The translations under genes were made by a program, and so were the position numbers. DNA of 64,000 nucleotides from Diaphorobacter ruginosibacter (GTDB lineage Bacteria; Pseudomonadota; Gammaproteobacteria; Burkholderiales; Burkholderiaceae_C). Shown one piece after another: positions 53,391-63,119 of this stretch; within the stretch, counting starts at the first letter, position 1, and every line of letters begins with the position of its first letter. The notes under the pieces were generated by a model that worked only from the letters and a program-made list of their open reading frames with translations, did not search any database and was not told the origin of the DNA. Location of the stretch: positions 1,488,001 through 1,552,000 of the forward strand of contig NZ_CP060714.1 in NCBI RefSeq assembly GCF_014395975.1. Reading direction: 5' to 3'.

Positions 53391-55025
53391 TCAATCGGTG
53401 GCCGTGTCCGCTGGTGGGCGTGCGGAGGCCGCCACATCCTCGCGCTCGAGTTCGCCGTCGGTCCATTGTCCGCCGAGCACCTTGTAGAGCGTGATGCGAT
53501 TGGCCTGTTCGGCCAGTTGCAGGGTGATCTGCGTCTGCTGCGCGGTGTAGAGCGAGCGTTGTGCGTCGAGCACCGTGAGGTAGTTGTCGGCGCCCAGGCG
53601 GTAGCGGGCATCCGAGAGCTCAAGGGCCTTGCGCGTTGCATCCACCAGCGAGCGCTGCGCATCCAGCCGCTCGTCCAGCGTGGCGCGGTCTGCCAGGGCA
53701 TCGGAGACTTCGCGGAACGCAACCTGCACCGTTTTCTCGTACTGCGCGACCGCCGTGTCGCGCGCGACCTCGGAGATGCGCAGGTTGGCGCGATTGCGGC
53801 CCGCATCGAAGATCGGCAGGCGGATCTGCGGGATGAAGGACCAGGTGCCGTTGCCCGAGTCGAACAGGTTCGACAGCGAACTGCTGCCCACGCCGATGGA
53901 CGAGGTCAGCGTGATCGACGGAAAGAACGCGGCACGCGCCGCACCGATGCTCGCGTAGGTGCCGCGCAGCGTGTGCTCCGCGGCCTGCACGTCGGGGCGA
54001 TGCAGCAGCACCGAGGACGGCAGGTCCTGCGGCACCGAGAGCAGAGAGGTCGCGGGCTCCGGCAGGGTGGTCTGCACCGAGGCGAGGCGTTCGGCGCTGC
54101 GCTGGCCCTCGCCGAGCGGCGCGGGCTCCGTCCGTGTCGCTGCGGCCTGGGCGATGCTTGGCGGAAGCAGCGACTCGTGCACCGAGTCGCCCACCAGCAG
54201 GGCCAGCGCATTGCGGTCGCGTGCCAACTGCGAGACGAAGGTGGCGACATCCACGCGCGCGGAATCGACCGTGGTGCGGGTCTGCGCAAGCGTGAGGCCG
54301 TTCGATGCCCCGAGCTCGTGGCTGCGCTCGGTCAGCATGAGCGCCTCCTTGCGGGTGCGCAGCGTCTCGCGCGCCAGCATGAGTCGGCGGGCATCGGCGT
54401 CGGTGGTGAGCCAGGCGTTGGCCACTTCCGCGATCAGGCTGAGCTGCACGCTGCGCCGGCTCTCGCCGGTGCGCAGGAACTCCTGCAGAGCGGCTTCGTT
54501 CAGGTTGCGGACGCGGCCGAAGAAGTCGATCTCGTAGCTGCTGAAGCCGAGCTGGGCGGTGTATTGGCCGGAGGTGTTGCTGCGGCCGGCGCTGGTCAGG
54601 TCGTCGGCGGTGCGGCTGCGGTTGCCCACCCCCGTGGCGGCCACCGACGGGAACAGCGCCGAGCGTTCCACGCCGTATTGCGCGCGCGCCTTCTCGATGG
54701 CGAGCGTCGCAACGCGCAGGTCGCGGTTGTTGTCGAGAGCCTGGCGAATCAGCTCGCGCAGGCGCGGCTCGGCCACGAACTCCTGCCAGTTCATCGGGCC
54801 ATTGTTCTCGTCCACGCGCACCGCGGCCTGCTGGTCGGGCGAGAGCGCGGCGCTGGACTTGGCGTGCTCCATCGTGTCCTGCACGGGAAGAGGTGGTTGT
54901 TGGTAGTCCGGGGCGAGGGACATGCAGGCCGACAGCATCATCGGCGCAGCGAGCAGCGCCGCAAGGCGCGTGCGGGCGAAGAGAGGAGACTGGCGAGGGG
55001 CCGGTCGGGAATGCGTTTCCATCAT
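53391..55025 (-). CDS. oprM: RND pump outer-membrane factor (OprM/NodT family)
   Basis: The 544-residue lipoprotein has lipobox LSAC (Cys34) and the TolC/OprM repeat architecture: ELIRQALDNNRDLRVATLAI, YEIDFFGRVRNLNEAALQEF and LPIFDAGRNRANLRISEVAR. It forms the outer-membrane channel of the pump. It overlaps the permease stop by four bases (ATGA); the doubled ATG leaves one codon of uncertainty in the start. The C-terminal tail after the barrel region is polar. Confidence 0.93.
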   Translation of the reverse strand: MMETHSRPAPRQSPLFARTRLAALLAAPMMLSACMSLAPDYQQPPLPVQDTMEHAKSSAALSPDQQAAVRVDENNGPMNWQEFVAEPRLRELIRQALDNNRDLRVATLAIEKARAQYGVERSALFPSVAATGVGNRSRTADDLTSAGRSNTSGQYTAQLGFSSYEIDFFGRVRNLNEAALQEFLRTGESRRSVQLSLIAEVANAWLTTDADARRLMLARETLRTRKEALMLTERSHELGASNGLTLAQTRTTVDSARVDVATFVSQLARDRNALALLVGDSVHESLLPPSIAQAAATRTEPAPLGEGQRSAERLASVQTTLPEPATSLLSVPQDLPSSVLLHRPDVQAAEHTLRGTYASIGAARAAFFPSITLTSSIGVGSSSLSNLFDSGNGTWSFIPQIRLPIFDAGRNRANLRISEVARDTAVAQYEKTVQVAFREVSDALADRATLDERLDAQRSLVDATRKALELSDARYRLGADNYLTVLDAQRSLYTAQQTQITLQLAEQANRITLYKVLGGQWTDGELEREDVAASARPPADTATD

Positions 55026-58000
55026 GGTGCGGTATGCGGTGTGTCGTGCGCGCCGGGGGCGGTGGGAGCGGACGCGGAAGCTGAAGCAGAGGCAGACGTG
55101 GAAGGGCTGGCCTTCTCACGCGTGAACAGCTTGCGGATGACGAGGAAGAACACCGGAACGAAGAAGACGCCCAGCAGCGTGGAGAAGACCATGCCGCCCA
55201 GCACGGCCGTGCCGATGGCGCGGCGCCCGCCGGCGCCGGCACCGGTGCCGATGGCCAGGGGCAGCACGCCGAAGCCGAAGGCCAGCGAGGTCATCAGGAT
55301 CGGGCGCAGGCGCATGCGGACGGCCTGCAGCGTGGCGTCCAGGATCTTCATGCCGCGCTCCTGCAGCTGCACCGCGAACTCCACGATCAGGATGGCGTTC
55401 TTCGATGCCAGGCCGACGGTGGTGAGCAGGCCCACCTGGAAGTACACGTCGTTGGACATGCCGCGCGTATAGGTGGCCACCAGCGCGCCGATCACCCCGA
55501 GCGGCACGGCCAGCATCACCGAGAACGGTACGCTCCAGCTTTCGTACAGCGCCGCAAGGCACAGGAACACGAAGAGGATCGAGACGGCGTACAGCAGCGG
55601 TGCCTGCGAGCCCGACTGGCGCTCCTGCAGAGAGGCGCCGGTCCATTCGATGCCGATGCCGGGCGGCATCTTCTGCATGATGGTCTCGACGGCCTTCATC
55701 GCGTCGCCCGAGCTCACGCCGGCGGGCGTGCTCGCCAGCATTTCGAGCGCGGGGCTGCCGTTGTAGCGCATGAGCTGCGGAGAGCCCGACGACCACGAGG
55801 TGCTCGAGAATGCGGAGAAACGCACCATCTCGCCGTTCTTGTTGCGCACCGACCATTGGCCGATGTCCTGCGGCAGCATGCGGTAGGGCGCATCACCCTG
55901 GATGTAGACCCGCTTGACGCGGCCGAAGTGGATGAAGTCGTTGACGTAGTTGCCACCCAGCGCGCTCGCGAGCACGCTGTTGATGTCGGTCATCGAGAGG
56001 CCCAGCGCGGCCGCCTTGCGGTCGTCGATGTCCACCTTCAGCTCGGAGGTGTCGTCGAAGTTCGAGGTCCGCATGTTCAAGAGCGACGGCATGTTGCGCG
56101 CCTCGTCGATCATGGTGTCCTTGGCATGCATCAGCGCGTCGTGGCCGAGGCCATTCAGGTCCTTGAGCATGAAGTTGATGCCGGCGCTCGAACCCAGCCC
56201 GCGCACGGCGGGGGGCAGCATCACGTAGATGCGCGCATCGCGGATGCGGCGCAGCTCGCGTGTGGCCTTGTCGGCGATGGCCGCCGCCGATTGGCTTGCC
56301 AGCGGCCGCTGGTCCCAGGGCTTGAGCCGGATGAACATGTTGCCGGAGTTCTGGTTGCCGTTCAGGCCCGAGATGGCGTTCACGCGGTCGACCTCGGGGA
56401 TCGCGCGGAAATAGGTCGTCATCTCGTCCATCACGTCCTGCAGCCGTGCATCAGTGGCGCCAGAGGGCAGTGTGATGCTGGCGGAGACGAAGCCCTGGTC
56501 CTCGTCGGGCAGGAAGGAGGTGGGCAGGCGGTGGAACAGCCAGGCCACGACCAGCAGCAGCGCGAGGAAGATCACCATCACCCGCTTGGTGCGGCCCAGC
56601 AGCTTGCCCACCGAGCCCTGGTACAGGTTGGCCTTGCTGTCGAACTGGTGGTTGAAGCCGCGGAAGAAGCGGTCGACCCAGCCGAGCGGCCCGCGGCGGA
56701 TCGGCCGGTCGTGGTGGCCATGCGCCATGGGCTTGAGCAGTGTCGCGCAGAGGGCCGGCGTCAGCGTCAGCGCCACGAACACCGACAGGGCCATCGCGGC
56801 CACGATGGTGACGGAGAACTGCCGGTAGATCACGCCCACCGAGCCCGCGAAGAACGCCATCGGAATGAACACGGCCGACAGGGTGAGGCCGATGCCGATC
56901 AGCGCGGGCGTGATTTCCGCCATGGACTTCTGCGTGGCCTCCTTCGGGCCCAGGCCTTCCTCGCTCATCACCCGCTCGACGTTCTCCACGACCACGATGG
57001 CATCATCCACCAGCAGGCCGATCGCCAGCACCATGGCGAACATGGTCAGCATGTTGATCGAGTAGCCCATCACGGAGAGCACGCCGAAGGTGCCGAGCAG
57101 CACGACGGGAACGGCGATGGCCGGGATCAACGTGGCGCGGAAGTTCTGCAGGAACACGAACATCACCAGCGTCACCAGCACCATGGCCTCGGCCAGGGTC
57201 TTGACCACTTCCTCGATGGAGGCGCGCACGAATGGCGTGCTGTCCGAGCTGACCACGCCGCGGATACCGTCCGGGAAGTAGTGCGAGAGCTCGTCGAGCT
57301 TCTTCTGCACGTCTTCAGCGACCTTCATGGCATTGGCGCCATCGGCCAGCACGATGCCCATGCCTGCGCCGGGCTGGCCGTTCAGGATGGACTTCACCGT
57401 CAGGTTGTCGCCTTCGAGCGAGACGCGGGCCACGTCGGCAATCGTCACGACCGAGCCGTCCGGCGCGGATTTCAGCACGATGTCCTTGAACTCCTGGACC
57501 GTCTGCAGCTTGGTGCGCGCGGTGATCGTGGCGTTCAGCATCTGTCCCTTCACGGCGGGGAGCTGGCCGAGCTGGCCGGCGGAAACCTGCACGTTCTGGT
57601 TGTTGAGCGCGGTCACCAGGTCGGAGGGCATCAGCGCGTACTTCTCCATCAGCGCCGGGTCCATCCAGATGCGCATCGCGTAGTTGGTGCCGAACACGGT
57701 CACGTCGCCCACGCCGTCCACGCGGGCGACCACGTCGACCACGTTGCTGGTCAGGTAGTCGCCGATGCGCACCTGCGTGACGCTGGGATCGGGCGAGGTG
57801 AAGACGTAGGTGACCAGAAAGTCCTGGCCGCCCTTGTTCACGAACACGCCGCGGCTCTTCACCGATTCGGGCAGGCGGTTGAGCGCGCCCTGCAGCTTGT
57901 TCTGCACCTGCACCTGCGCCACGTCGATGTTGGCACCGGGCGCGAAGGTGAGCGTCGAGCGCGAGCGGCCGGCCGAGTCGCTGGTGGAGCTCATGTAGAG

Positions 58001-58225
58001 CAGGTTGTCCAGTCCCTTGAGCTGCTGCTCGATCACCTGGGTGACCGAGTTCTCGACGGTTTCGGCGCTCGCACCGGTATAGGTGGTGTTGATGGTCACG
58101 CGCGGCGGCGCGATGTCAGGGTATTGCTCGAGCGGCAGCGTCCAGATGGACATCGCGCCCGCAAGCATGATGACGATGGACAGCACCCACGCGAAAACGG
58201 GGCGGTTGATGAAGAACTGAGCCAT
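55022..58225 (-). CDS. mexB: RND multidrug efflux permease (MexB/AcrB type, HAE1)
   Basis: The 1067-residue protein is a full HAE1 permease with 12 membrane helices and two large periplasmic loops. Proton-relay Asp residues are in GLLVDDAIVVVENVERVM, and a conserved Lys lies in GLASKNAILIVEFAVQLQE. It takes drugs from the periplasm or inner leaflet and works with the adaptor and outer-membrane factor encoded beside it. The C-terminus has an extra Ser/Ala/Pro-rich tail of about 30 residues. BaeSR is divergent. Confidence 0.95.
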   Translation of the reverse strand: MAQFFINRPVFAWVLSIVIMLAGAMSIWTLPLEQYPDIAPPRVTINTTYTGASAETVENSVTQVIEQQLKGLDNLLYMSSTSDSAGRSRSTLTFAPGANIDVAQVQVQNKLQGALNRLPESVKSRGVFVNKGGQDFLVTYVFTSPDPSVTQVRIGDYLTSNVVDVVARVDGVGDVTVFGTNYAMRIWMDPALMEKYALMPSDLVTALNNQNVQVSAGQLGQLPAVKGQMLNATITARTKLQTVQEFKDIVLKSAPDGSVVTIADVARVSLEGDNLTVKSILNGQPGAGMGIVLADGANAMKVAEDVQKKLDELSHYFPDGIRGVVSSDSTPFVRASIEEVVKTLAEAMVLVTLVMFVFLQNFRATLIPAIAVPVVLLGTFGVLSVMGYSINMLTMFAMVLAIGLLVDDAIVVVENVERVMSEEGLGPKEATQKSMAEITPALIGIGLTLSAVFIPMAFFAGSVGVIYRQFSVTIVAAMALSVFVALTLTPALCATLLKPMAHGHHDRPIRRGPLGWVDRFFRGFNHQFDSKANLYQGSVGKLLGRTKRVMVIFLALLLVVAWLFHRLPTSFLPDEDQGFVSASITLPSGATDARLQDVMDEMTTYFRAIPEVDRVNAISGLNGNQNSGNMFIRLKPWDQRPLASQSAAAIADKATRELRRIRDARIYVMLPPAVRGLGSSAGINFMLKDLNGLGHDALMHAKDTMIDEARNMPSLLNMRTSNFDDTSELKVDIDDRKAAALGLSMTDINSVLASALGGNYVNDFIHFGRVKRVYIQGDAPYRMLPQDIGQWSVRNKNGEMVRFSAFSSTSWSSGSPQLMRYNGSPALEMLASTPAGVSSGDAMKAVETIMQKMPPGIGIEWTGASLQERQSGSQAPLLYAVSILFVFLCLAALYESWSVPFSVMLAVPLGVIGALVATYTRGMSNDVYFQVGLLTTVGLASKNAILIVEFAVQLQERGMKILDATLQAVRMRLRPILMTSLAFGFGVLPLAIGTGAGAGGRRAIGTAVLGGMVFSTLLGVFFVPVFFLVIRKLFTREKASPSTSASASASASAPTAPGAHDTPHTAP

Positions 58226-58243
58226 GGCGAGTCAGTCCCCCGA

Positions 58244-59458
58244 TCAGCGGGACGCGGCGGCGCTGGCCGGCTGCGCGGCGGCTTCCGGCACCGTGGTGCT
58301 GTCGTCGTCGCCGGTCACGGCCTTGTTGGCGTCACGCGGCTTCCAGGGCACCGGCTTGACCTTGTCTCCGTCCTTCACCCGCAGCGACCCGTCCACCAGG
58401 ATCTGGTCGCCGCTCTTGAGGCCGGACACCACTTCCCAGCGGTTGCCGATGGCGGCGCCGGTAACGATGCGGCGGCGCTCCAGCTTGTTCTCGGGGCCGA
58501 GCAGCATCACGCTGGCATTGCCCGCCGGATCGCGCGTCACGGCCTGCTGCGGTGCCAGCAGTGTCTTTTCCTGCACGCCGCCCTCGAGCAGTGCACGCAC
58601 ATACATGCCGGGCATCAGCAGCCCGTCGGGGTTGGGCACCACGGCGCGCAGCGTGATCGAGCCGGTGTTGGGGTTGACGTTCACGCCGCTGAACTGCAGG
58701 CGTCCCTCGTGTGCGTAGTCGCTGCCGTCGTCGAGCTTGATGGTGATGCGCGCCTCGCCCTTGCCCGCGCTCTGGATGCGGCCCGAAGCCATGGCGTTCT
58801 TCATCTGCAGGACGTCGGAGCTCGACTGCGCGAAGTCCACGTACAGCGGATCGATCTGCGAGACGGTGGTGAGGACGTTGGTCTGGTTGGCCGTGACGAG
58901 AGCCCCCGGCGTGACGGAGGAGGTGGTCGTGCGACCCGCGATGGGCGACTTGATCTGGGTGTAGCCGAGGTTGATGCGTGCGGTGTCGACGGCGGCGGTT
59001 GCCACGGCCACGTCCGACTGCGCCTGCACCACGGCGGCCTGGCTGTCATCGTAGACCTGGCGGCTCACGGCGTCGATCTTGACCAGTTCCGCATTGCGTT
59101 TGGCGTTGGTCTGCGCCGTGCCGAGCGTGGCGCGCGCCTTGGACAGCGCGGCCTCGGCGCTTTGCAGCGCCACGGAGTACGTCGCCGGATCGATCTGATA
59201 GAGCACCTGGCCTGCCTTGACCGCGGCACCTTCCGTGAACAGGCGCTTTTGCAGGATGCCGCCCACCTGGGGGCGGATTTCCGCAGTGAGGAATGCGCTC
59301 GTGCGGCCGGGCAATTCGTTGGTGACGACCTGGCGCTCGGGCTCGATCCTGACCACTCCTACCTCGGGTGGTCCCGAGGGCTTGGGTGCCCCGGTCTGCT
59401 TGTCGGAACATGCAGCCAATGCCAGAACGCAGCCGGAAATGACAAGAAGACGTGACAT
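58244..59458 (-). CDS. mexA: RND periplasmic adaptor (MexA/AcrA type)
   Basis: Start at the ATG at 59458 (MSRLLVISGCVLALAACSDK); 404 residues. The lipobox is LAAC (Cys17). The lipoyl/hairpin region has EIRPQVGGILQKRLFTEGAA, a long alpha-hairpin (about 95-170) and GYTQIKSPIAGRTTTSSVTP, then beta-barrel and membrane-proximal domains. A Ser/Ala-rich tail ends the protein. It is the first gene of the pump operon, 18 bases before the permease. Confidence 0.94.
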   Translation of the reverse strand: MSRLLVISGCVLALAACSDKQTGAPKPSGPPEVGVVRIEPERQVVTNELPGRTSAFLTAEIRPQVGGILQKRLFTEGAAVKAGQVLYQIDPATYSVALQSAEAALSKARATLGTAQTNAKRNAELVKIDAVSRQVYDDSQAAVVQAQSDVAVATAAVDTARINLGYTQIKSPIAGRTTTSSVTPGALVTANQTNVLTTVSQIDPLYVDFAQSSSDVLQMKNAMASGRIQSAGKGEARITIKLDDGSDYAHEGRLQFSGVNVNPNTGSITLRAVVPNPDGLLMPGMYVRALLEGGVQEKTLLAPQQAVTRDPAGNASVMLLGPENKLERRRIVTGAAIGNRWEVVSGLKSGDQILVDGSLRVKDGDKVKPVPWKPRDANKAVTGDDDSTTVPEAAAQPASAAASR

Positions 59459-59713
59459 GCTGGATGTTGGGTATCCAATCCACGAAATTGGGCGGGTGTT
59501 GGACGTGCGGCGGACGTGCGGCATGGAGATGTCGGGAGCGGCTGGATTCATGGAAAGGCGCGGATCGCGATGTAGGCGATCATTGTGAACGCCAATTTGG
59601 GAGAAACATGGGAGCAGCCCGCGATTCTGGTATCACAAAAGGTCGCTTTGTGTACCGGAAAACCCGTTACTGGCATGCAAAATCTGGGTGCTGATGTTTA
59701 ATCGGCCCTGTTC
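59459..59713. promoter_or_regulatory. Divergent control region of mexA and baeS
   Basis: This 255-base region includes the pump promoter (minus) and the baeS promoter (plus). A lower-GC part near 59620-59700 with TTGTACCGG and TGCAAAATC probably holds promoter elements. BaeR binding is expected by analogy with other BaeSR-controlled pumps, but no site can be assigned. Confidence 0.5.
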
Positions 59714-61345
59714 ATGCCGCTGGCTGCGGGTGCTTGCCGGCAGTCGTTGGCCGTCATGGGCCTTTGTTGGTCATTGGCATTCATAGGATTCATTCTCAGC
59801 GTGTCGGAGTCGAAATCGAAGTTTTCCTGGGGACGGCTGGCGCCTGGCATCACCGCCAAGCTGTTCCTGGCGGTGCTGTTCACGGCGGCCTGTGTCGTCG
59901 TGGCCATGGCGCTGGCTGCGCAATGGAGCTTCAACAGGGGCTTTCTCGGCTATCTCAACGAGCAGGAGGAGCGCCGGCTTGAGCTGGCGCGCCCGCGCAT
60001 CATCGAGGCCTATCTCGAGAACGGGAGCAACTGGGAGTTCCTGCGCGGCGAACGGCGCCGCTGGTTCCACCTACTGCGCCCGCTGCCCGGCGTGGACCCC
60101 GTCTCTGATACCTTCGACGGGCAGGAAGTTCAACCGTCTCCGCCGCTCTCCGAACTCACGGGAGCGCTGCTGCGCACCACGCTGCTCGATGCCGATGGCC
60201 AGTTCGTGGTGGGCTTCACCGACACGCGCGGCAAGGGAACGCGCCGGCCGCTCGAGGTGGATGGCCGGACCGTCGGCTACGTCGTCACGGCGCGCTTCCA
60301 GAGCGTGACGGCGGCGGGGGATGTCCGGTTCGAGCAGAACCAGTTTCGTGCGAGCTGGACCATGGGGGCGGTGTCGGTGCTCATGGCGGCGCTGGTGGCG
60401 CTCTGGGCGGCGCGGGCGCTGCTCAAGCCGTTGCGGGAAATGGCCAAGGCCACGCGCCGGCTGGCCGATGGCGACTATTCGATCCGCGTCGATGCGCACG
60501 AGTCGCGCGACGAAGTCGGGCAGCTGGCGGCCGACTTCAACCACATGGCGCGGGTCCTGGAGCGCAACGAGGGCATGCGGCGGGACTTCATGGCCGATCT
60601 TTCCCACGAGCTGCGCACGCCGCTCGGGGTGCTCAATGGCGAACTGGAGGCGATGGAGGATGGTGTGCGGCCACTCACACGGGATGCCGTGAAATCGCTG
60701 CAGGCGGAGGTGGCCACACTGAACAAGCTGGTGAGTGACCTGTACGACCTGTCGCTTGCCGAGGCTGGCGCCATGACGTTCCAGCATACGCCTGTCGATC
60801 TGGTCGAGCTGCTGCGCGCGGCGGCCTCGGTGCATGCGCCGCGTCTGGCGGCCGCCGGCATCGATCTCACACTGCGCTGCGAGGCAGGCGACGAAACGGA
60901 TGGAAAGACGCAGGGCCAAATGCAGGGTGAAACGCATGGCGGCGGTTGGGAGCTGGTAGTGTCGGGGGACGCGCGGAGGCTGCGCCAGCTGTTCGGCAAC
61001 CTGCTCGAAAATTCATTGCGCTACACCGATCGCGGCGGCAGGGTGGTCATCATCGCTCGCAGGCACGGCGAGGTTGCGGAGTTGAGTTTCAGCGACTCGG
61101 CACCCGGTATCGAGCCGGAGCACCTGGCGCGCATTTTCGACAGGTTCTACCGCGTCGAAGGCTCGCGCAGCCGGGCCAGCGGCGGGGCGGGGCTGGGCCT
61201 TGCGATCTGCCGCCGCATCATCGAGGCGCACGGAGGCGACATGCAGGCCGCGCATTCGCCGCTTGGCGGGCTGCTCATGACCGTGCGGCTGCCGCTGCTG
61301 GGCGAGGATGTGGAACAGGATGGTACGCAAGGATGGAAGACATGA
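59714..61345 (+). CDS. baeS: Sensor histidine kinase BaeS
   Basis: Two membrane helices (LFLAVLFTAACVVVAMALAA; GAVSVLMAALVALWAARAL) flank a periplasmic domain of about 150 residues with WEFLRGERRRWFHLLRPLPG. HAMP, the dimerisation His in DLSHELRTPLGVLNGELEAM (His298 from this start) and an ATPase domain with NLLENSLRYTDRGG follow. BaeS senses envelope stress and drugs. The start is uncertain: in-frame ATG at 59756 and GTG at 59801 are also possible and none has a good ribosome site; the GTG puts the membrane helix nearest the start, as in other BaeS. It overlaps baeR by four bases. Confidence 0.88.
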   Translation: MPLAAGACRQSLAVMGLCWSLAFIGFILSVSESKSKFSWGRLAPGITAKLFLAVLFTAACVVVAMALAAQWSFNRGFLGYLNEQEERRLELARPRIIEAYLENGSNWEFLRGERRRWFHLLRPLPGVDPVSDTFDGQEVQPSPPLSELTGALLRTTLLDADGQFVVGFTDTRGKGTRRPLEVDGRTVGYVVTARFQSVTAAGDVRFEQNQFRASWTMGAVSVLMAALVALWAARALLKPLREMAKATRRLADGDYSIRVDAHESRDEVGQLAADFNHMARVLERNEGMRRDFMADLSHELRTPLGVLNGELEAMEDGVRPLTRDAVKSLQAEVATLNKLVSDLYDLSLAEAGAMTFQHTPVDLVELLRAAASVHAPRLAAAGIDLTLRCEAGDETDGKTQGQMQGETHGGGWELVVSGDARRLRQLFGNLLENSLRYTDRGGRVVIIARRHGEVAELSFSDSAPGIEPEHLARIFDRFYRVEGSRSRASGGAGLGLAICRRIIEAHGGDMQAAHSPLGGLLMTVRLPLLGEDVEQDGTQGWKT

Positions 61346-62064
61346 CGGAGTCCCGCATTCCAAATCAGCAGGCGGCGGCGGTGATGCCCGCGGCCCATGT
61401 GCTGGTTGTCGAGGACGAGCCCAAGCTGGCTGCGCTGATGATGGACTACCTGCGTGCCGCAGGCTACGGCGCAAGCTGGATTGCCGATGGTGCGCAGGTC
61501 ATTGACCATGTGCGTGCCAGCCGCCCGGATCTCGTGCTGCTCGACGTGATGCTTCCGGGCCGTGATGGCATCGGCCTGTGCAGGGAACTGCGCGGCTTCA
61601 GCGATGTGCCGATCGTGATGCTGACGGCGCGAGTGGAGGAGGCCGACCGGCTGGACGGCCTCGAGGCGGGGGCGGACGACTACATCTGCAAGACCCCGTT
61701 CAGTCCGCGCGAAGTGGTGGCGCGGGTGAAGGCCATCCTGCGGCGCGTGCAGCAGCAGGGTGCACGGGAAGGCGGGCAATCGCCACTGCGCATGGATGTG
61801 GAGGCCTATCGCGCCTACTACAAGGGCGTGCTGCTGCCGCTCACGCCGGTGGAGTTCAGGCTGCTGCGGATCATGCTGTCCGCCCCGGGCCATGCGTTCA
61901 CCCGTGACCAGTTGCTGGCCCGGCTGCATGACGATCCCCGCTCGGTGAATGACCGTGCCGTGGACAGCCACATCAAGAATCTGAGGCGCAAGCTGGAGGC
62001 GGTGGATTCCCGGGCGGACCTGATCCGTTCCGTGTATGGCGTGGGATTCAGGTTGGAGCTGTAG
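61342..62064 (+). CDS. baeR: Response regulator BaeR (OmpR family)
   Basis: Start at the ATG at 61342, inside the baeS stop (ATGA) with AAGGA upstream; 240 residues. The receiver domain has the acidic pair ED (24-25) and the phosphorylation Asp68 in LVLLDVMLPGRDG. The conserved Lys segment reads DDYICKTPFSPREVV, one residue more than the usual KPF. The C-terminal winged helix has LTPVEFRLLRIMLSAPGHAF and DRAVDSHIKNLRRKLE. It should control the divergent RND pump. Confidence 0.93.
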   Translation: MTESRIPNQQAAAVMPAAHVLVVEDEPKLAALMMDYLRAAGYGASWIADGAQVIDHVRASRPDLVLLDVMLPGRDGIGLCRELRGFSDVPIVMLTARVEEADRLDGLEAGADDYICKTPFSPREVVARVKAILRRVQQQGAREGGQSPLRMDVEAYRAYYKGVLLPLTPVEFRLLRIMLSAPGHAFTRDQLLARLHDDPRSVNDRAVDSHIKNLRRKLEAVDSRADLIRSVYGVGFRLEL

Positions 62065-62094
62065 GGCAGCATCCCTGCAAGGGACCCTGGGACC

Positions 62095-63051
62095 CTAGGA
62101 CGCCAGCGCCATGCTGCCGTCGGGTTCTTGCACCTCCACGGTGATGTGCACGAGTTCCTCGTGGATGCCCAGGGCACTGCGCACGGCCGCGGGCGACAGG
62201 GGCACCTTGCTGGCAAGCGCCACGATGCAGGCGTAGGCATCCTTGCCCACACGCCATACATGCAGATCGGTGATGCGGGCTTCGGGGAAGTCCTCGCGGA
62301 TGACATCGCGGACTTCCTCCACCACCGGGGCATCCATTTCAGCGTCCAGGAGGATGCGTGCCGACTGGCGGATCAGCCCTACGGCCCAGACGCCCACCAG
62401 CACGGCGCCTGCGATGCCCATCAAGGGGTCGAGCCATTGCGCGCCATAGAGCTTGCCGCCCAGCAACGCGAAGATCGCGAGCACGGACGTGGCGGCATCG
62501 GCGATCACATGGATATAGGCGGCGCGCAGGTTCATGTCGGCATGCCCGTGTTCGTGCCCATGTCCATGGTGATGTCCATGCTCGTGCCCGTGGTGGTCGT
62601 GCGCGTCCCTCAGCAGCCAGGCGCAGAGCAGGTTCACGGCCAGCCCCAGGGCGGCGATGGCGATTGCCTCGTTGTAGTGGATGGGTGCGGGGGAGAAAAG
62701 CCGCTCGACCGATTGCACGAACATCAGGATCGCCACCACGCACAGCAATAATGCGCTGCTGAACGAACCAAGGATCTCTATCTTCCAGGTGCCGAAGGTG
62801 AAGCGTTTGTCGCCTGCCAGGCGCCGTGCCATCGCATAGGCCATCACCGCCATTCCGAGCGCGAGCGCATGGGAGCTCATGTGCCAGCCATCGGCCAGCA
62901 AGGCCATCGAGTTGAGCCAGTAGCCGCCAGTGACTTCCACCACCATCATGATCAGCGTGATGACGGTGGCGCGAAGCGTATTGCGTTCGGCCATCGGGTT
63001 GGCCGAGCCAAACTGATGGGAGTGCACCGGGAGCGGGGTCTGCGTGTTCAT
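62095..63051 (-). CDS. dmeF: Cation diffusion facilitator DmeF (Co/Ni exporter)
   Basis: Start at the ATG at 63051; 318 residues. Six membrane helices carry the CDF metal site (LLADGWHMSSHALALGMAVM and VIADAATSVLAIFALLGG). The loop between helices 4 and 5 is very His-rich (DHHGHEHGHHHGHGHEHGH, about residues 152-170). The C-terminal cytoplasmic domain follows (DLHVWRVGKDAYACIVALAS). DmeF expels Co(II) and Ni(II). It is divergent from an RcnR/DmeR-type repressor, with an operator in between. Confidence 0.93.
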   Translation of the reverse strand: MNTQTPLPVHSHQFGSANPMAERNTLRATVITLIMMVVEVTGGYWLNSMALLADGWHMSSHALALGMAVMAYAMARRLAGDKRFTFGTWKIEILGSFSSALLLCVVAILMFVQSVERLFSPAPIHYNEAIAIAALGLAVNLLCAWLLRDAHDHHGHEHGHHHGHGHEHGHADMNLRAAYIHVIADAATSVLAIFALLGGKLYGAQWLDPLMGIAGAVLVGVWAVGLIRQSARILLDAEMDAPVVEEVRDVIREDFPEARITDLHVWRVGKDAYACIVALASKVPLSPAAVRSALGIHEELVHITVEVQEPDGSMALAS

Positions 63052-63062
63052 GTTGTATTGAA

Positions 63063-63082
63063 ATATAGGGTACCCCCCTATA
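63063..63082. promoter_or_regulatory. DmeR/RcnR-type operator
   Basis: ATATAGGGTACCCCCCTATA has TATAGGG and CCCTATA arms around TACCC, i.e. a G/C tract bordered by AT steps, as in the operators of RcnR and DmeR regulators. It lies between dmeF and dmeR and can repress both. Confidence 0.8.
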
Positions 63083-63119
63083 CTACTACCGATCCGGAAA
63101 GTGATCGAAAGGAGCTGTC

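Noticed and set aside
55856..59455. Plus-strand open frame of 1199 codons
   Set aside because: It is antisense to the RND permease and adaptor, whose motifs are certain; the composition (many His, Val, Arg) is that of a shadow frame.
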